The notes: generated by a model not told the origin, from the letters alone. DNA of 64,000 nt from Unio delphinus (GCA_029339505.1 JAQISU010000026.1:538501-602500); one strand, 5' to 3'; shown: positions 16,759-28,854, counted from the stretch's first letter. A program made the numbers and translations.

Positions 16759-17019
16759 TAAAAAAATTGTTAGCGCATAGCAGCAGAGAGTGTGAACGCC
16801 AACTAAATTGTAAGATTATTTTTTTCATTGTTGAAATTCGAAGAATTTTCACGACGACCGCTTACAACGTTGCCTTGGGACGTTGCAGTATCGCAGCCGT
16901 TGTTTGTGACAACTAAATTGGCAACTATCATCGTAAGATTTTTTTTGTTTCGGTTTTGTAACGAAACGCTTACGAAATATTTTGCTTAAAAAGTTGGTCT
17001 GTTCACCCTCTATGCTGCT
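16758..17019. repeat. Element A right terminal inverted repeat (262 bp)
   Basis: Reverse complement of 1461-1724 with a few differences. The outer end is GTTCACCCTCTATGCTGCT; the inner bounding motif AGCAGCAGAGAGTGTGAAC lies near 16779-16797. Confidence 0.92.
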
Positions 17020-17220
17020 AACGACATGGACATATTTACAATTTTGACTCTCTGTAACAGATCTTAAATTTGGTATTTTATTATCAGTTGTAATTCCATT
17101 AATATGATCGATAACAAAACCGTCCTTAATCGGTACGTGAAAACCTTCATAAACAAATCGATGTGAATAAATTGGTTGTCTTTTATGAACACCAAACATC
17201 ATATAACCGGTATATATCAT
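17020..17220 (-). pseudogene. D1 HNH nuclease relic, middle third
   Basis: The leftward frame has GYMMFG, SHRFVYEGFHVPIKDGFVID, then TDNKIPNLRSVTESQN, the HNH core. It begins at the edge of the LINE (17221) and ends at the AACGA duplication of element A. The remaining pieces are at 1261-1460 and about 20827-20935. The first five bases are the right copy of the A target duplication. Confidence 0.8.
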
Positions 17221-17733
17221 CCGGAAAAATGGCTGCCATCGCTTAACTGCTCGAGAAAGGCTCTTCCGATTTTGTGCTATTTTTATGATATTTGTGCTTG
17301 TTTATTTTCGTCTACATTATTGTGTTTCATCATGCATTGACTGTTCCGTTCGTATGTGTTAATTCATCTCCTTGTTTTGGAAACGAGAACAATTAGAAAT
17401 TTTCTCAGCTGTTTTGTTCCACTGTTAAGACGTCATTTGTTTTTTAATAAACCGCCGTCACCTGACCGCTTACAATATGACGGACCCTCATTAATTGGAT
17501 TAAATGACCACACCTTGGTTCTAGATACTGCATTGTGCTCAAGATTGAACGAACTAGGAATACATTCATCATTACTTAGATGTAAACGGAAGCGAACGTT
17601 GTTTCAAAGCTGGCCGTCGTAGAACAGGAAGAGAAGAAGAATTCCAGTTATCTCCCTTTCGCCCGTAACGGATAAACAATTTTATAATAATTTTAATAAC
17701 CTGGTTCAAATTCCTCTTAAACCGTCAACCGTT

Positions 17734-18480
17734 GTGTCAATTGTCCCAGGGATACCACTACGTATTGCATTATTCAACGCTCAGTCAGTAGGATCACCGG
17801 AAAAGCGCACAGAAATTGTTAATTTTATCAACGACCAGAATATCGACGTCTTCTTCCAGACAGAAACATGGTTACAATATTCAGGTGATGAACATAAGTG
17901 TGCGAATTTAACACCCAGCGATTACTCCATCAAGTCGTTACCCCGCAACTCTCGAGGAGGTGGAATTGCTGTAATTACAAAGAATTCAATGATCAAATGT
18001 CTTAAGTACAACACAACCTTCAATTTCTGCCACACCTCGTTTGAACTAGTCCGAACAACGCTCACATTGGAACAAAGGTCAGTTCATTTTTTCTGTCTGT
18101 ACCGCCCTCCTCCTAGTAGGAAAAACAAGCTGACTGAATCTCTCTTTTTGGAGTAGTTTCCAAATCTTCTGGAGTATGGAAATTCGATAGGTGGTAGCCT
18201 AATTATTCTTGGAGATTTCAAATTTCACTTTGACTGTCCTGGAAAACCATACACGACTTAACTCCTAGATTCCATTCATGTTTTCAATCTTAAACAGTCA
18301 GTTAACCAACCCACCCATAAACTTGGTCACATTTTAGACTGGTTTCTCTATAGACCTGATGATAATATTCCGCAATCCACCCTTGCATCCCACGAACTTG
18401 CATCGGATCACCTCTGCATGGTATGCCATCTCGACGTATCAGTCCCTAACCCACCACCTCTATTTGCTATTAAGAGAAAC
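17734..18480 (+). pseudogene. LINE AP endonuclease domain, interrupted
   Basis: RIALFNAQSVGSPEKRTEIV opens an exonuclease-endonuclease-phosphatase domain, with FQTETWL (catalytic Glu), RGGGIAVI and LYRPPPSRKNK. A stop at 18154-18156 is followed in frame by LIILGDFKFHFD, then a further stop near 18260 and ASDHLCMVCHLDV. Nicking of target DNA is its family role. Confidence 0.82.
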
Positions 18481-18868
18481 CTCCGTATGATAAATAGAAC
18501 CAAATTCATGCATGACATCCAGGAAAGCCTAACAACTTTCCTACATCCAACATCGGATCAACTTGATAACTGCCTGCGTTCATTGCTTGAAAAACATGCC
18601 CCAGCCACCAAATGCTGAGTATCAATTAAAAAAATAGTCTTCTCCATGGTATAGCAGTGTTAGGGACCAGCTTCGCACTGCTAAAAGACATCGCCGAAAA
18701 GCAGAGAGGCTTTGGCTTTCCACCAGACTCACTATTCATAAACAAATCAATGAAGCCGCTAAGAAGAACGTCACAAACATAGTACATTCAGACAAATTAT
18801 CCCACTACAGTACTAAGATCACGGAGAGTTCCAGCTGCAAAAAGCTCTTCGAGATAACTAACAAACTA

Positions 18869-20615
18869 ATGTCAAGGAACAAATGTACACCACTTCCAAC
18901 AACCTTCTCTCCACTAGACCTTCCGGACCAATTTGCAAATTTCTTCCGTGACAAAGTACAAACCATTAGAAATTCGCTTGACAGAACAATTTCAACTGAC
19001 TCATCACCATACATTTATGATGCAGAATTTCAGCGACAACCATTAGGAGCATTTGAACATGTTTCTATTGATTTAGTACGGACAATCGTGATGAAAAGTG
19101 CACCAAAGTCTTGTGAACTTGATCCAATTCCGACATCACTGCTGCTTGAGTGCTTAGACCCAATATTGCCTTCACTAACTGATGTTATTAATATCTCTCT
19201 CTCATCGGGGGAATTCCATCATTTTTCAAAACTGCCATCGTAAAGCCATTGCTGAAGAATCCAACACTGGACCATAATGATTTAAAGAACTACCGCCCAG
19301 TTTCTAATCTCCCATTCATATCAAAAATCTTAGAAAAGGTTGTTCTAACCCAACTTGTGTCTCATTTGAATTCAAACAGTCTTTTTAGCAATGTACAGTC
19401 TGCATATCACCCTTGCCACAGAACTCAAAGTATTTAATTGCATTCTGTTTGCTTTGGATAGTGGAAAAGATTACAGTCCTCACTCTCCTAGATTTATCTG
19501 CAGCATTTGACACAATAGACCATGATATATTACTTCACCGTCTCCAGCATGTATTTGGCATTCAGAATATAGCCTTACAGTGGTTCAAGTCCTACTTAGT
19601 CAACAGGGCACAAATTATATCTGCAAATGGAATACACACCAGCCCAGTTGACGTATGTTGTGGTGTTCCACAGGGATCTGTTCTTGGACCCGTCCTCTTC
19701 ATCCTGTACACTCAGCCGCTCTCAAGTGTCATAGATCATCACCCAGTGTCGCACCAATTGTATGCTGATGACACCCAAATATACAAGTCTAGCCACCCAA
19801 CTGAAGTTGATGCTACCTTCCATGGAGTAGACAGGTGCATTTCTGGTGAGATATCATGGATGACATGTAACAAGCTGCAGATGAATGATGATAAAACTGA
19901 GGCTATTCTGTTCACAACATAAAGACTTTCTCATTCACATCCTTTACCTCAGACAATAAATATCAGCAACAGCAACATTAAATTCTCAAAGTCAGTACGA
20001 AATCTAGGCGTTACTCTAGACAGTACTCTCACATTGCACCAACATATCAAGAACATATGCAATGCTGCATATCTTGAATTGAGACGCATCAGTTCCATTC
20101 GTAAACATCTTTCAGTTGATGCCACTAAAACACTTGTGTGTTCATTAGCACTTTCAAGACTGGACTATTTTAACTCAATTCTGTCTGGTTCGTCACAATA
20201 TTTACTCCAGAAACTTCAAAAAGCTCAAAACACAGCTGCACGGATCATCTTTAGACTACCACGATCAGAGCACACCTCACTACTGCTCTGTACCCTACAC
20301 TGGCTATCGATTCGATACAGAATCAAACACAAAATTTGTTCTCTGTGCTATATTTCAATGACAGACTCCAGTCCAACATACCTATCCAGCCTCACCCATA
20401 TGTATACACCAGCTAGATACTTACGCTCTTCTTCTGATCATCGTATACTCATTGTTCCCACGGTGAAAACAGTGTCATATGAACAACGTTCGTTTGCATA
20501 CCAGGGCCCGGCGACGTGGAACGAATTGCCCATTGAAATTAGACACAAAGACACAGTGGTCCACTTTAAGAGTGCTCTTAAAACTCACCTGTTTCGACTG
20601 GAGGGACAAACTTAG
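18869..20615 (+). pseudogene. LINE reverse transcriptase domain, frameshifted
   Basis: Successive frames give IVMKSAPKSCELDPIPTSLL, LKNYRPVSNLPFISKILEKV, LLDLSAAFDTIDHDILLHRL, GVPQGSVLGPVLFILYT and the active site LYADDTQIY, then the thumb and a C-terminal region ending HFKSALKTHLFRLEG. Frame changes lie near 19240 and 19430-19460 and a stop at 19920. The motifs are those of the jockey/CR1/L2 group. Confidence 0.88.
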
Positions 20616-20771
20616 AAACCTAATTGTGTTTTGTATCTTACATGTTTTCAGCATGTTTTTATGTTTTCCAATTTCATTGTTTTTGTCATTTGTTTTTCTG
20701 CAGTGTAGTCATATAATTATTGATGGTGTAAAGCTCTTAGAGCTTCGAAAGATTAGGCGCTATACAAAGTC

Positions 20772-20826
<55 letters not shown>

Positions 20827-20828
<2 letters not shown>

Positions 20829-20935
20829 TATAACAGTAACACCTGTTTTGTTTTCAGTCTACAATAACACCATCACAAATTGCCAAGTAATTTGCATTGT
20901 AGGATCTTCTACAAACTTGTTTAGCTCTATTTATA
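20827..20935 (-). pseudogene. D1 HNH nuclease relic, N-terminal part
   Basis: In mixed frames this reads NKFVEDP and ICDGVIVD, then TVINN at the LINE edge. It matches the start of the B copy (QEFVKHP, SCDGAIRN, FVINNAYL). Short and decayed, but positioned exactly where the N-terminal part should be once the LINE and element A are discounted. Confidence 0.6.
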
Positions 20936-20989
20936 CAACAAATGTTTTTTTCTTGTTTTATTATTATTATTTGTTTTTGGTCTAAATAA

Positions 20990-21274
20990 TATTCTTCTTA
21001 AAATCTGTTAAATAATCCTCTACGGTTCTTTTAATTATCATTATCTGTTTATCATAATGTCCTTTTAATTCTCGTTATCTTGTACCGCCACATTTCAAAC
21101 ATACTTGTGTTTTACTCTGACTCTAACACCACATGGTAAACTTGGTTTAGGCACCAAACTTCCATTACGCACGCAATTTGAATTATGTCCGCACAATTCG
21201 TTTACACAGGATTCATTACAAAGAGTTGTAGAACCTATCAGTATCCACTTACATTTGTTATTTGCTTGAATCAT
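20990..21274 (-). pseudogene. D1 zinc-ribbon relic
   Basis: From an ATG at 21272-21274 the frame reads NKCKWILIGSTTLCNESCVN then ELCGHN and RNGSLVPKPSLPC, a clear match to the zinc-ribbon protein of A. A stop and frame change follow near the second zinc pair. It keeps the gene order HNH, zinc ribbon, polymerase. Confidence 0.75.
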
Positions 21275-21339
21275 ATATCATCACACAAATAATTGAAGTC
21301 ATACGTGGAAATAATTAACAAACTTACGACGTGAAAATG

Positions 21340-21450
21340 AAAAATCATACTAATGATGTTGAAAAATTACTAAATAATTGTTTTACAATTCCGTCAGCCA
21401 GAAGTAATTCAGAATGGTCACATACTTGGGAATACAATCCCATTAAAATT
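21340..21450 (+). pseudogene. Scrap of D1 replication gene
   Basis: VEKLLNNCFTIPSA matches HEKLLTDSFTIPSV, which lies near residue 370 of the A replication protein. It is in the expected place and strand, but everything upstream is deleted and no further match is evident downstream. Short, so only moderate confidence. Confidence 0.45.
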
Positions 21451-22330
21451 AATTTTCTCTCACCACCATAGACGCTGGTCAACACATATAATTTTCATTC
21501 GCACGTGCGATGATTCCATGCTGTCCACGAGTTGTTATTGGTACAGCACGGTGATTCTAAATATCATTTTCTATTTGACCCTTATGACAAGGGTTTGGTC
21601 ACACCACAATGAAGCAGATATTTATTGGCAAGTGGAATAAAATTGTTATTGATGTAAATATTTGCTGCCAGTTGGTCCATCACATCACCGCAGTCAGATT
21701 CCATTACTTATATAATAATGGTAACATCTAGTCTTAAAAACAAATACTAAATATTGTTAAGAACCCATCAGGATAAGCTATGATTGCTTCAATCAGAATT
21801 TTGTCTCCGATGACTAATGATTTTGTTACTCTATATGTCAAGAAAGCTACATGACCAGAATTGTCGATACGTGATTTAAAAGACAAAATCCAAATGCCGC
21901 TGATTATTTATCGACATTACTTACCATTCTACCCCATCCACCTTGACATACAGCTATGATAAACAAGTATGATCCAGACCCGCGCACCTTAAGTTGTGAC
22001 CTTAGGGTATCAAAGCCACTTTCACCAAGAGGACCTAACAAACGTAGGCCTTATGCCAAGGTTTAGAAGCCAGTGTTTGCCTCTCCTTTGATTTAATATT
22101 CCGGTAATTGCGCTCCGTAAAGTCACTATGCATGGAGATTTGATTAAAGTATACACGTATATTGTCTTCTTTGCAATATTGACAAATACGACATTGTCTT
22201 TGATAAATGCAACCGACACGCCGCTGTCTTTCTTTGATTCCATCATTTCATCGACCAGAGTAACGAATATAAATGTTGATAGACATTGTTATATCACATC
22301 ACACATACTTTAATGTGAAATCAGCTGGTG
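21451..22330. other. Unassigned stretch between relics D1 and D2
   Basis: No recognised gene. A 74-codon leftward frame at 22022-22246 could be a decayed beta-rich virion segment but matches nothing I can name. The junction between the two relic elements should lie here. Confidence 0.3.
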
Positions 22331-22479
22331 TTCGTGGGGTTGGTGAGCGCTCCACTACGCATAATGGTTCAATGACAAGATGAATGTACATGGGACCGTA
22401 CAATTGTGTTTGTATTTGTATGGTCGAATGAAACAACGACAAACGACTCTATCGTCCACATCCACCTTGCCTGTATAAA

Positions 22480-22565
22480 TAATTACGCACATCGACTGGC
22501 GATGCATGTTCATACGAGTCAAAATACAAACTATATTGAGTCGTTAACCCGTGAGTGCCAGGGCA
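22480..22565 (-). pseudogene. D2 adenain-like protease fragment
   Basis: Leftward frame with PGTHGL, then YFDSYEHAS, corresponding to GPGTHWVAY and YFDSYGLAP of the A protease. Surrounding sequence is too decayed to follow. It lies downstream of the D2 pX-like relic as in the intact elements. Confidence 0.55.
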
Positions 22566-22849
22566 TGTTCATGTATCCAGATTGATGATACTAGTTTTAT
22601 TTGTGCTTGGCATCATCGATGCAAGTTCATCTTGCATAAAACACCACAAAAATGTGTGATTCATTTTGCCGTCATATTGATTAATCGATGCTTTAAAAGA
22701 TTTGCTTCAGTCATAATAGGCGTGATATTCTGCCAACGGGTAATTGAAGACCTCTGCCTGAGGGTATTTGACGACTTGTGCCAAATAATCGAAGGCCTCT
22801 TCCTTTTTATGCGTCTACAGACTGCTTTTTTCTAGTCATTCATGATGCA

Positions 22850-23223
22850 GTTCTGAAAGTTCCCAACACTACAGTTTTTGCAAATGTTGAAACTCGTGGA
22901 GCTGCTGCTGGGAAAAATACCTGAAATGGAAATATTCCACCAGTCTTTTGCATTTTTTTGGTACCACCTATTACTTGGATAATTTTAATATCACTGTGAT
23001 GTTATTATATTTTGCCGAATTATGCTGAGCGAGCTGTGTTTTGGGTAGTCAAATAGGGGCATTTCCATTTGATTTTTTTGCAGAAAGCTTCAGTGTTACT
23101 CCATATATGTTTTTGATTGCGTATTTGATATTTCCCAGCTGACGTTGTTGATATTTCCCAGCTGACGTTGATATTTCCCAGCTGACGTTGAGCAAGGTTT
23201 ACCTTCAATTTGTGATAGGACAT
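22850..23223 (-). pseudogene. D2 pX-like relic
   Basis: Begins MSYHKLKVNLAQRQLG (compare MSYSNINVTLTPGQLK in A) and later has QKTGGIFPF, then PAAAPRVSTFAKTVVLGT, matching the hydrophobic core. In between, a TTTCCCAGCTGACGTTG-type unit of about 18-30 bp is repeated three times (about 23135-23190), a local expansion. Confidence 0.65.
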
Positions 23224-23339
23224 TATTCTTCAAATACGAAACAACTTCAATGTTGATTTCTTGACAATTCTACGCATTATCGACACTTGCAATTATTAAT
23301 TTAATTCCACCAACAGCTCGTTCCAATAACTGTCTTTTC

Positions 23340-24006
23340 AGAAAGCATTAATAGCCACCACCAGCGTTACCGAATTTTGCATTCAAATACATGTCAACAA
23401 CGAATGGCCTGAATAATCTTAGATGTTCCAATGAAAAGTAATAAATCAGATACAATGAACGAAAGTCTTGTTGGAGATCAGCAGACCCATGTAAACGTTT
23501 AGATGCCGATTCTTGTGCGACCACAGGTTGTGGTGACCGTGCAATATATGGCGTGGAATCTCCATTGCTTAGCCGAATTTCTCCAGAGTTTTCCTGCGGA
23601 CTGTTTAACCGAAAAGAGACCTCAGTCACTTCTAAATTATCCAATGTCATTTTACTCTGTGTCTAATCAATATCTCGCGCTGTAATTTTCAATGCCAAAA
23701 ACATCGTTTTGGTGCAGTAAGACACTATTGTGTATTTATTTGCCAAGTAAACTCTCCCGCAATAGCAGTTGATGTGTGCGTCTGTGATATGCGTGAGGAA
23801 GAACAACATTTACGTAGTTCCCGACTACATAGACAATAACAAGCGTGATACTGGGGTAGGGTGGGGGTGGATAACACATGAATCCACAATATTAATGTAT
23901 CTACCACAACCTTGCCAGCAGCGGCACCTGCATCACGCCTAATGGCATTGTTAGAGTTGGTTTAACGAACAAAGTGACTGTGTGTTTAGCTCAAAATATC
24001 CGCTTA
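23340..24006 (-). pseudogene. D2 major capsid gene, C-terminal half
   Basis: VTEVSFRLNSPQENSGEI matches VNEVSLRINGQQEPSEDI of C, and LYLIYYFSLEHLRLFRPFVV matches the PIYYFSLEHLDLTRQSVV block. At 23930-24000 the sequence still aligns with the capsid gene around ACTGTGTGTTTAGCTC. The gene is cut at 24006 by element B and resumes at 35125. Confidence 0.75.
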
Positions 24007-24232
24007 TACAGCAGAGAGGGTGAACCCACCTCATAATAGAACCGTTCGCTTATTAATCTAAGGCTTCTTACAAAAACGGAAAGAAATAACGTCTATAAGA
24101 ATGAACCGAAGCCTCTAACTAACCGAGAAAGTCATTTGTTTTTGTTTTATGTGATTGTGTATGTTTTTTTTTTTTAATGCGCGCGATGTTTACCCGTTGA
24201 TATGTTATCGAGGTCACACCGTCTCTGCTGCT
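24007..24232. repeat. Element B left terminal inverted repeat
   Basis: The outer end CAGCAGAGAGGGTGAACCCACCTCATAATAGAA matches the complement of the right end (CTTCTATTATGAGGTGGGCTCAC) but for a few bases; the inner end CACACCGTCTCTGCTGCT matches AGCAGCAGAGAGGGCGTG at 34971. The middle is poorly alignable. Confidence 0.75.
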
Positions 24233-24262
24233 GTGAATTACATCAGTATTATATATCATAAA

Positions 24263-25296
24263 ATGCTTAATGAAGAGAATACAACTAGATGAGCTCATGA
24301 GCGACTAGAAGCAATTATTAAATTTCTACCAGTCCGTGATTCTGTCAGGCAAAAATTACAAGCGCGTCTGGAGTTACAGGTGGAATTTGCAGAAGGTTCA
24401 GAACAGTTATTTAGACCCGTTATAAAAGTTACTGAAGGAATTACAACTGCCATTAAGGAGGATCTTCTTCCAGTATCAAAAGAAACCGCTGAGCAACTTG
24501 CAAAAATAGCAGAAAGAACTAAACAAGCAAAATCGATTTTACGAGATCTTCCAACTGATTATAGCTGCAGCTTAACTTAAAGAGGCAGTGGGAGAACCAA
24601 AAAACAAACAAAGGGGTATTAGTTTTACGGAGACATTTACTGAAAACGGAATACAAAAACTAAAAGAGATGTTAATAATAACAAATAATTATATAACTGA
24701 GTTTGATTCGTTTGCTGTTTCAAGTTATCGTTCAAGAAAACAATTTTTAAAACCTGAACATGTTAAGTGTGTAAGTCGTGAAATGTGGATCGATTGGGTG
24801 TTTAAAAAAACAAAATATTAATCAAATAGACAAACAAGATTACCTTTATAGCAGAGTTTTAGAAGGACTGGTTATTCATGATGAATTACAACAGCAAATA
24901 AAAGAAAAGAAAAAAAACAGTAGATAATGAAAAACAACAAGAAAAAAGAAAGGACAAAAAACTTGCAAGCAAGAGTCTTCTTTTCAACTTCCTCCACCTT
25001 TACAACAAAGGGAAGAAACGGATGAATTTCACGATGCATCTGACACTAGTACTACTGGTAGTGGTATTCCAAGCATTACTTGGGGAAGTGGTCTTATTTC
25101 TTGTCCTAATAATATTCTTTCGGACATAGCACGATTAAAAATTCTCATAGGAGGAAAACGATTTGGAAATAACACACCAAAAGAAAATTAATGCAGCCGC
25201 TGATATTTGTCGACTATTATTTCCAGGTGGTATCATAGATATTAGCATTTACCGGGAACTTGTCAATGAACTCGTTGATGACTATCATGGTCATTA
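24263..25296 (+). pseudogene. B copy of the scaffold-like protein
   Basis: Starts MLNEENTTR, with a stop soon after. FLPVRDSVRQKLQARLELQ matches the A and C N-termini, then EQLFRPVIKVTEGI, a decayed middle with GISFTETFTENGI, and finally SCPNNILSDIARLKILIGGK, CRLLFPGGIIDISIYRELVN and ELVDDYHGH. It is the clearest rightward homologue of the leftward A/C gene. Confidence 0.8.
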
Positions 25297-25320
25297 GATA
25301 TAACGATAACAAATAAGATG

Positions 25321-25752
25321 ATGATACATCAACGACACCGTGGACCTCTAATGATCAGAGTAACAAATTCACAATTACCAGTCTATTAAACAACTTACGG
25401 TGATGGTCTTTGTAGTGTTATGCAGGGTTTATTTGCAAGAATGGCTACAAAAATAGCTCCAATAGCAAAACAATTATCAATGAAAGCTATTAGTGCCATT
25501 AGTGAAAAAGCTACTGGTGATATTGGTAATATTGCCAGAAAGGCGTTCTCTGCAGCCAAGGAGAGACTAGCACGATTATTACCGACGAAAACCACCGTCA
25601 GTAAAATTACCATCTACTGAAATTATGCCCGCGAATGACAGTAAAATAATGAACCAAGCCGCGCATCAAAAACAAGCAGCCTTGATAAAACAAGAAGCAT
25701 AGCAAAGTATAAATACTAGCTTTACCGGAGGTAGACGTCGTAGGCGACTTTG
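25321..25752 (+). pseudogene. B copy of the pVI-like protein
   Basis: From an ATG at 25321, with YGDGLCSVMQGLFARMATKI then PIAKQLSMKAISAISEKATG; after a frame change TEIMPANDSKIMNQA is visible and the end is FTGGRRRRRL, a basic tail as in A. Frame breaks near 25615 and a stop near 25700. Confidence 0.75.
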
Positions 25753-25778
25753 ATTTAGATCGAAAAATATATAATAAA

Positions 25779-26607
25779 TTGTTTAAACGTGTATCTGACT
25801 CATCATTCGACATAGACTCACCGGTTCTCAAGGATGAATCTATACGCGATTATCAATTTTATTCTTATGACAGCCAAATTAACGAAGCAGAACTGAATTA
25901 CATGTTCAGGATAAAAGTAGATATTTTCTACCCGCTGAAACATTTATCGAAGTAGAAGGTGAAATTATACAAAATGAGACAGTATATAGAGGTGCTGTCA
26001 TTGCTGAAAATAAATTGTTATAATGTATGGATACAGGTAGTAAATCGTTTATTTTGGCTCACAAGAATAACAGATATTATTCAGAGTAGTATTAATGGTA
26101 TATTTACATGGCATATAGCATCACAACAAGGTGTTTCTGCACCACGACAAATATTTGTTGCGCTACAAGATTACACACGATAAAATTTGCAGACACGCAG
26201 CCATATGATATTGGATCAACATGATGTTTCTGAGGTTTCGTAGAATAAACAAGAACCAACTGAAGATATTTTACTTTGATTTTGCACAAAACCAAGTAGC
26301 ACGTGCATATCATCGTTTGATGACATTTATGGGACGTGATCAGAATATAGATACCGGTCTGCAAATATCACAATTAGATTTGACAACATATTATCCGATT
26401 TATTACTTTTCATTAGAACATCTTGACTTAACCAGACATACTGTCATTGATATACACTTCCGAGCTCGTGTAACTCTTCATGTTGCTCCAGACCCACTTA
26501 TCTCTAATTACAGAGCAATTGCTATTATACTCAGTGATATATCGATGCTACATGAAGGTGCTGATGGACGAATGAGAGTCATTGATGCACCATCAGAAAA
26601 TGTGTAG
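25779..26607 (+). pseudogene. B copy of the major capsid protein, internally deleted
   Basis: Begins LFKRVSDSSFDIDSPV with TTG in place of ATG, continues YRDYQFYSYD and PAETFIEVEGEI, then is truncated: the region for residues about 75-270 is missing or scrambled near 25970-26080. IFTWHIASQQGVSAPRQIFV and YPIYYFSLEHLDLTRHTVID to the C-terminus SENV remain. Confidence 0.8.
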
Positions 26608-26639
26608 CACAATTAGATCACTCGTAATATTATAGCTGT

Positions 26640-27157
26640 CACATCATCATGTGAATGTTACTCTGACTCCGGGTCCGATTAAAAACCTAAAAACCACGTT
26701 AGTGAAAAAATCCGGAAAAACAATGACGCTAAAACAGAATCAGATTAAAGGCGGTAAAAAAAAATTTCGTCGACAGAACGGCAGCGTAAACATTCTATGA
26801 TGCTACACATGACAAAACCCAGAATAAAAATAACTATCTGCGGGTGTTATTTCAGATATAACCCTATTAGGTGGTATATTTCCACTCCTCGCGTCAATAC
26901 CAGCATTAATCGCAGCCACGAATCCTGCTGTCGCAAAAGCGGCCGCATTAGGGGCTGTCGGGACAGCGGCAGGAATGGCATTAAAAAAAGAAACCGGAAA
27001 AGGATATAAAAAGGTAAGGGGTCTAAGGTTATCAGGGACTCCACAATCATGGTACGGAAATGGTCTAAGGCTACCAGGGACCCCTCCCCTATCGGTATGG
27101 AAAAGGTCTGAGACTTCCAGCGACGGTTTAAGAATACCAATGCCAAATATTGATTAA
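26640..27157 (+). pseudogene. B copy of the pX-like protein
   Basis: HVNVTLTPGPIKNLK and MTLKQNQIKGGKKKF open it (IKGG followed by K is the adenain-type site). After a decayed middle come GGIFPLLASIPALIAATNPA in another frame, then GTAAGMALKKETGKGYKKVR and three imperfect GLRLPGTP-type repeats near the end. Confidence 0.7.
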
Positions 27158-27229
27158 ATAGATACTGCTAAAAATTATTAATAAAATTCTTTAGATATGT
27201 TTATATGTGAGATCAATTAATCAACCAAA

Positions 27230-27552
27230 CAATATTGAAGCGGTATTATAAATCTCGATAATTCCACCAAACCATTAACTGACTGGACCGAATACGCGGT
27301 TGTCCACATGGATTTGTTTATTTTGATTCGTACGGGTCAGCACTGACAAAATAGTTTATCGAGTATGTCAGCGTAGAAAATGCTCCTCACAAGGTGAGGA
27401 TCTGGTCTTCAACATTACCAACGCAAACAATAACCGACCCTCCAATATGCGGCCAAGACGTAATTCCTGTACTTGATGAGGTATCAAAATCAACCAAATT
27501 ACCTCATAAAATTGAATACAAATACACGAGTAATCGCTATCGTTTTAAATAG
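27230..27552 (+). pseudogene. B copy of the adenain-like protease
   Basis: Fragments read NLDNSTKPLTDWTEYA, then GCPHGFVYFDSYGSALT, then TLPTQTITDPPICGQDVI, ending EYKYTSNRYRF. The His motif is degraded; the Asp, Gln and Cys positions remain recognisable. Confidence 0.65.
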
Positions 27553-27565
27553 ATCTTTAAAATTA

Positions 27566-28020
27566 TAATGGTAGACATGTTCAAAAAATCACTCTCAAAA
27601 AACCCCCACAGAAATAAGGGAAATATCAAAAGAGAGTGTAACAAATATCATTATTATATTTATCATATAATTATCAGAATTTCTAAATCTTGAAATGTAG
27701 ATCCAAATGAAATGGTTGTATTTCAAGATAAGCAAGGAAAATTAAAAACGAGTAATCTTTCATTGCAGGATATTATCGTTAAAATTAATGGAGTAACCGA
27801 AAACAGTATATCCTTGATTGATAATATCGGACAAATTTAATCCAATGTTATAATATCAACGATTCGGGATAATATATACGCGCAAGTACAAACTTCCGGT
27901 GATACAATACAGGCAACCTCAACATGAACGGAAATAAAATAACCGTCCTTGGAGATCCAGTATCTGACAAGGACGCTGCAACAATCAATTATGATGATGT
28001 TAATACATTAACCCCTAGCA
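27566..28020 (+). pseudogene. B copy of the fibre-like protein, N-terminal remnant
   Basis: VDPNEMVVFQDKQGKLKTSN followed by LSLQDIIVKI matches the conserved block of A and C. The rest is stop-ridden, and the beta-rich head is not found. Confidence 0.6.
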
Positions 28021-28854
28021 CCGAGTTTACTAGGCATGAGGTAGTAGACTAATTCCAAGGTATGTAGCGTCGAGGTCATGCATGTTGCTCTAAAGTGGAT
28101 GGTATTATAAAACGGGAGACAGATTTAGCTCTATAATGATAGCAAATAATCTGGACACTACAAAATACAGAAGGGAAAACCTACTTTTTGGACTCATTTT
28201 TTTTCACACAAACTTCGCACATGAACAGATTTTTTGTTCAGATTTTAGACTTTATGCCCTCAGATCTAAGTCAGACAGGTGAACCTCCTGTGCAAAATGT
28301 AGGATAAAGTGGACATTTTGAATAAAGAAAAAAAACAACAAAAAAAAAAACTTTGCACCTTCTGCTCATGCGCCAGCAAACTACCGAATGGAAAAAACCT
28401 TTTTAATACGGCATGGGATTTGGCTAATGGAAAATTACTTGGAAGTCGATTTATTAGGATGTATTCAGAAATAGTCCCCAAAATGTGTTTCCTGCACGCA
28501 TTTCATGTGAAAACAGCAAAGAACCTCCAGAGGTGAATATGTATACTACAGCACCGTAGACAATACACTATCAACGTTGCGGGCCGAGTATGAGGTTCAT
28601 GTGAGCTTCTTTGCAATAAACTACTACATAATTATTTCGCTTTACTCAAATGGAAAGAGGAGTAGTATGCAAATGAACATATCTGAAATAGAGAGTTATC
28701 TCTCTTCAGTTGTATATTCAACCAAACTTGTTTCTGCATTTTCTTCGAAAAATAGGATTTGCATATATTTTATGCTACACGCTGAACGAACGGAATGCAG
28801 ATATCTAGATATTTGCCGGCTTCATTCATTAATTTAATCATTCTCTTCACCAGT
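28021..28854. other. Unassigned region of B between fibre-like and HNH genes
   Basis: By comparison with A and C the membrane-protein and penton-like genes could have been here, but I recognise neither. A-rich stretches and small unsupported frames only. It may hold an unrelated insertion. Confidence 0.3.

Larger units (their letters stand above)
1461..17019. mobile_element. Element A: near-complete Polinton/Maverick (adintovirus-like)
   Basis: This 15.56-kb element is bounded by long terminal inverted repeats and a 5-bp target duplication. It carries the Polinton hallmark set: retroviral-type integrase, A32-like packaging ATPase, adenain-like protease and major capsid protein, plus minor virion proteins. 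In place of the usual protein-primed polymerase it has a polymerase-helicase-HNH fusion. Broken genes are the penton-like gene (frameshift), the integrase C-terminus (frameshift), the stand-alone HNH gene (lost start codon) and the ATPase (nonsense plus frameshift). The rest are open. It is nested in relic D1. Confidence 0.92.
17221..20830 (+). mobile_element. Decayed L2/CR1-type non-LTR retrotransposon
   Basis: This 3.6-kb element lies in + orientation inside the D1 HNH gene. It has a 5' leader, an endonuclease coding region, a reverse transcriptase region, and a 3' end with GCGCTATACAAAG followed by an (ATT)n tail at about 20775-20827, the usual 3' signature of L2-like LINEs. It carries several stops and frameshifts, so it is inactive. 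Confidence 0.88.

Noticed and set aside
20479..20985. 168-codon frame with a poly-Leu run
   Set aside because: It is an alternative frame over the LINE 3' end, with Leu from the ATT microsatellite.
23135..23190. Possible CRISPR-like short direct repeats (three TTTCCCAGCTGACGTTG units)
   Set aside because: Only three units, almost no spacer, inside a decayed coding relic of a eukaryotic element; a local tandem expansion.
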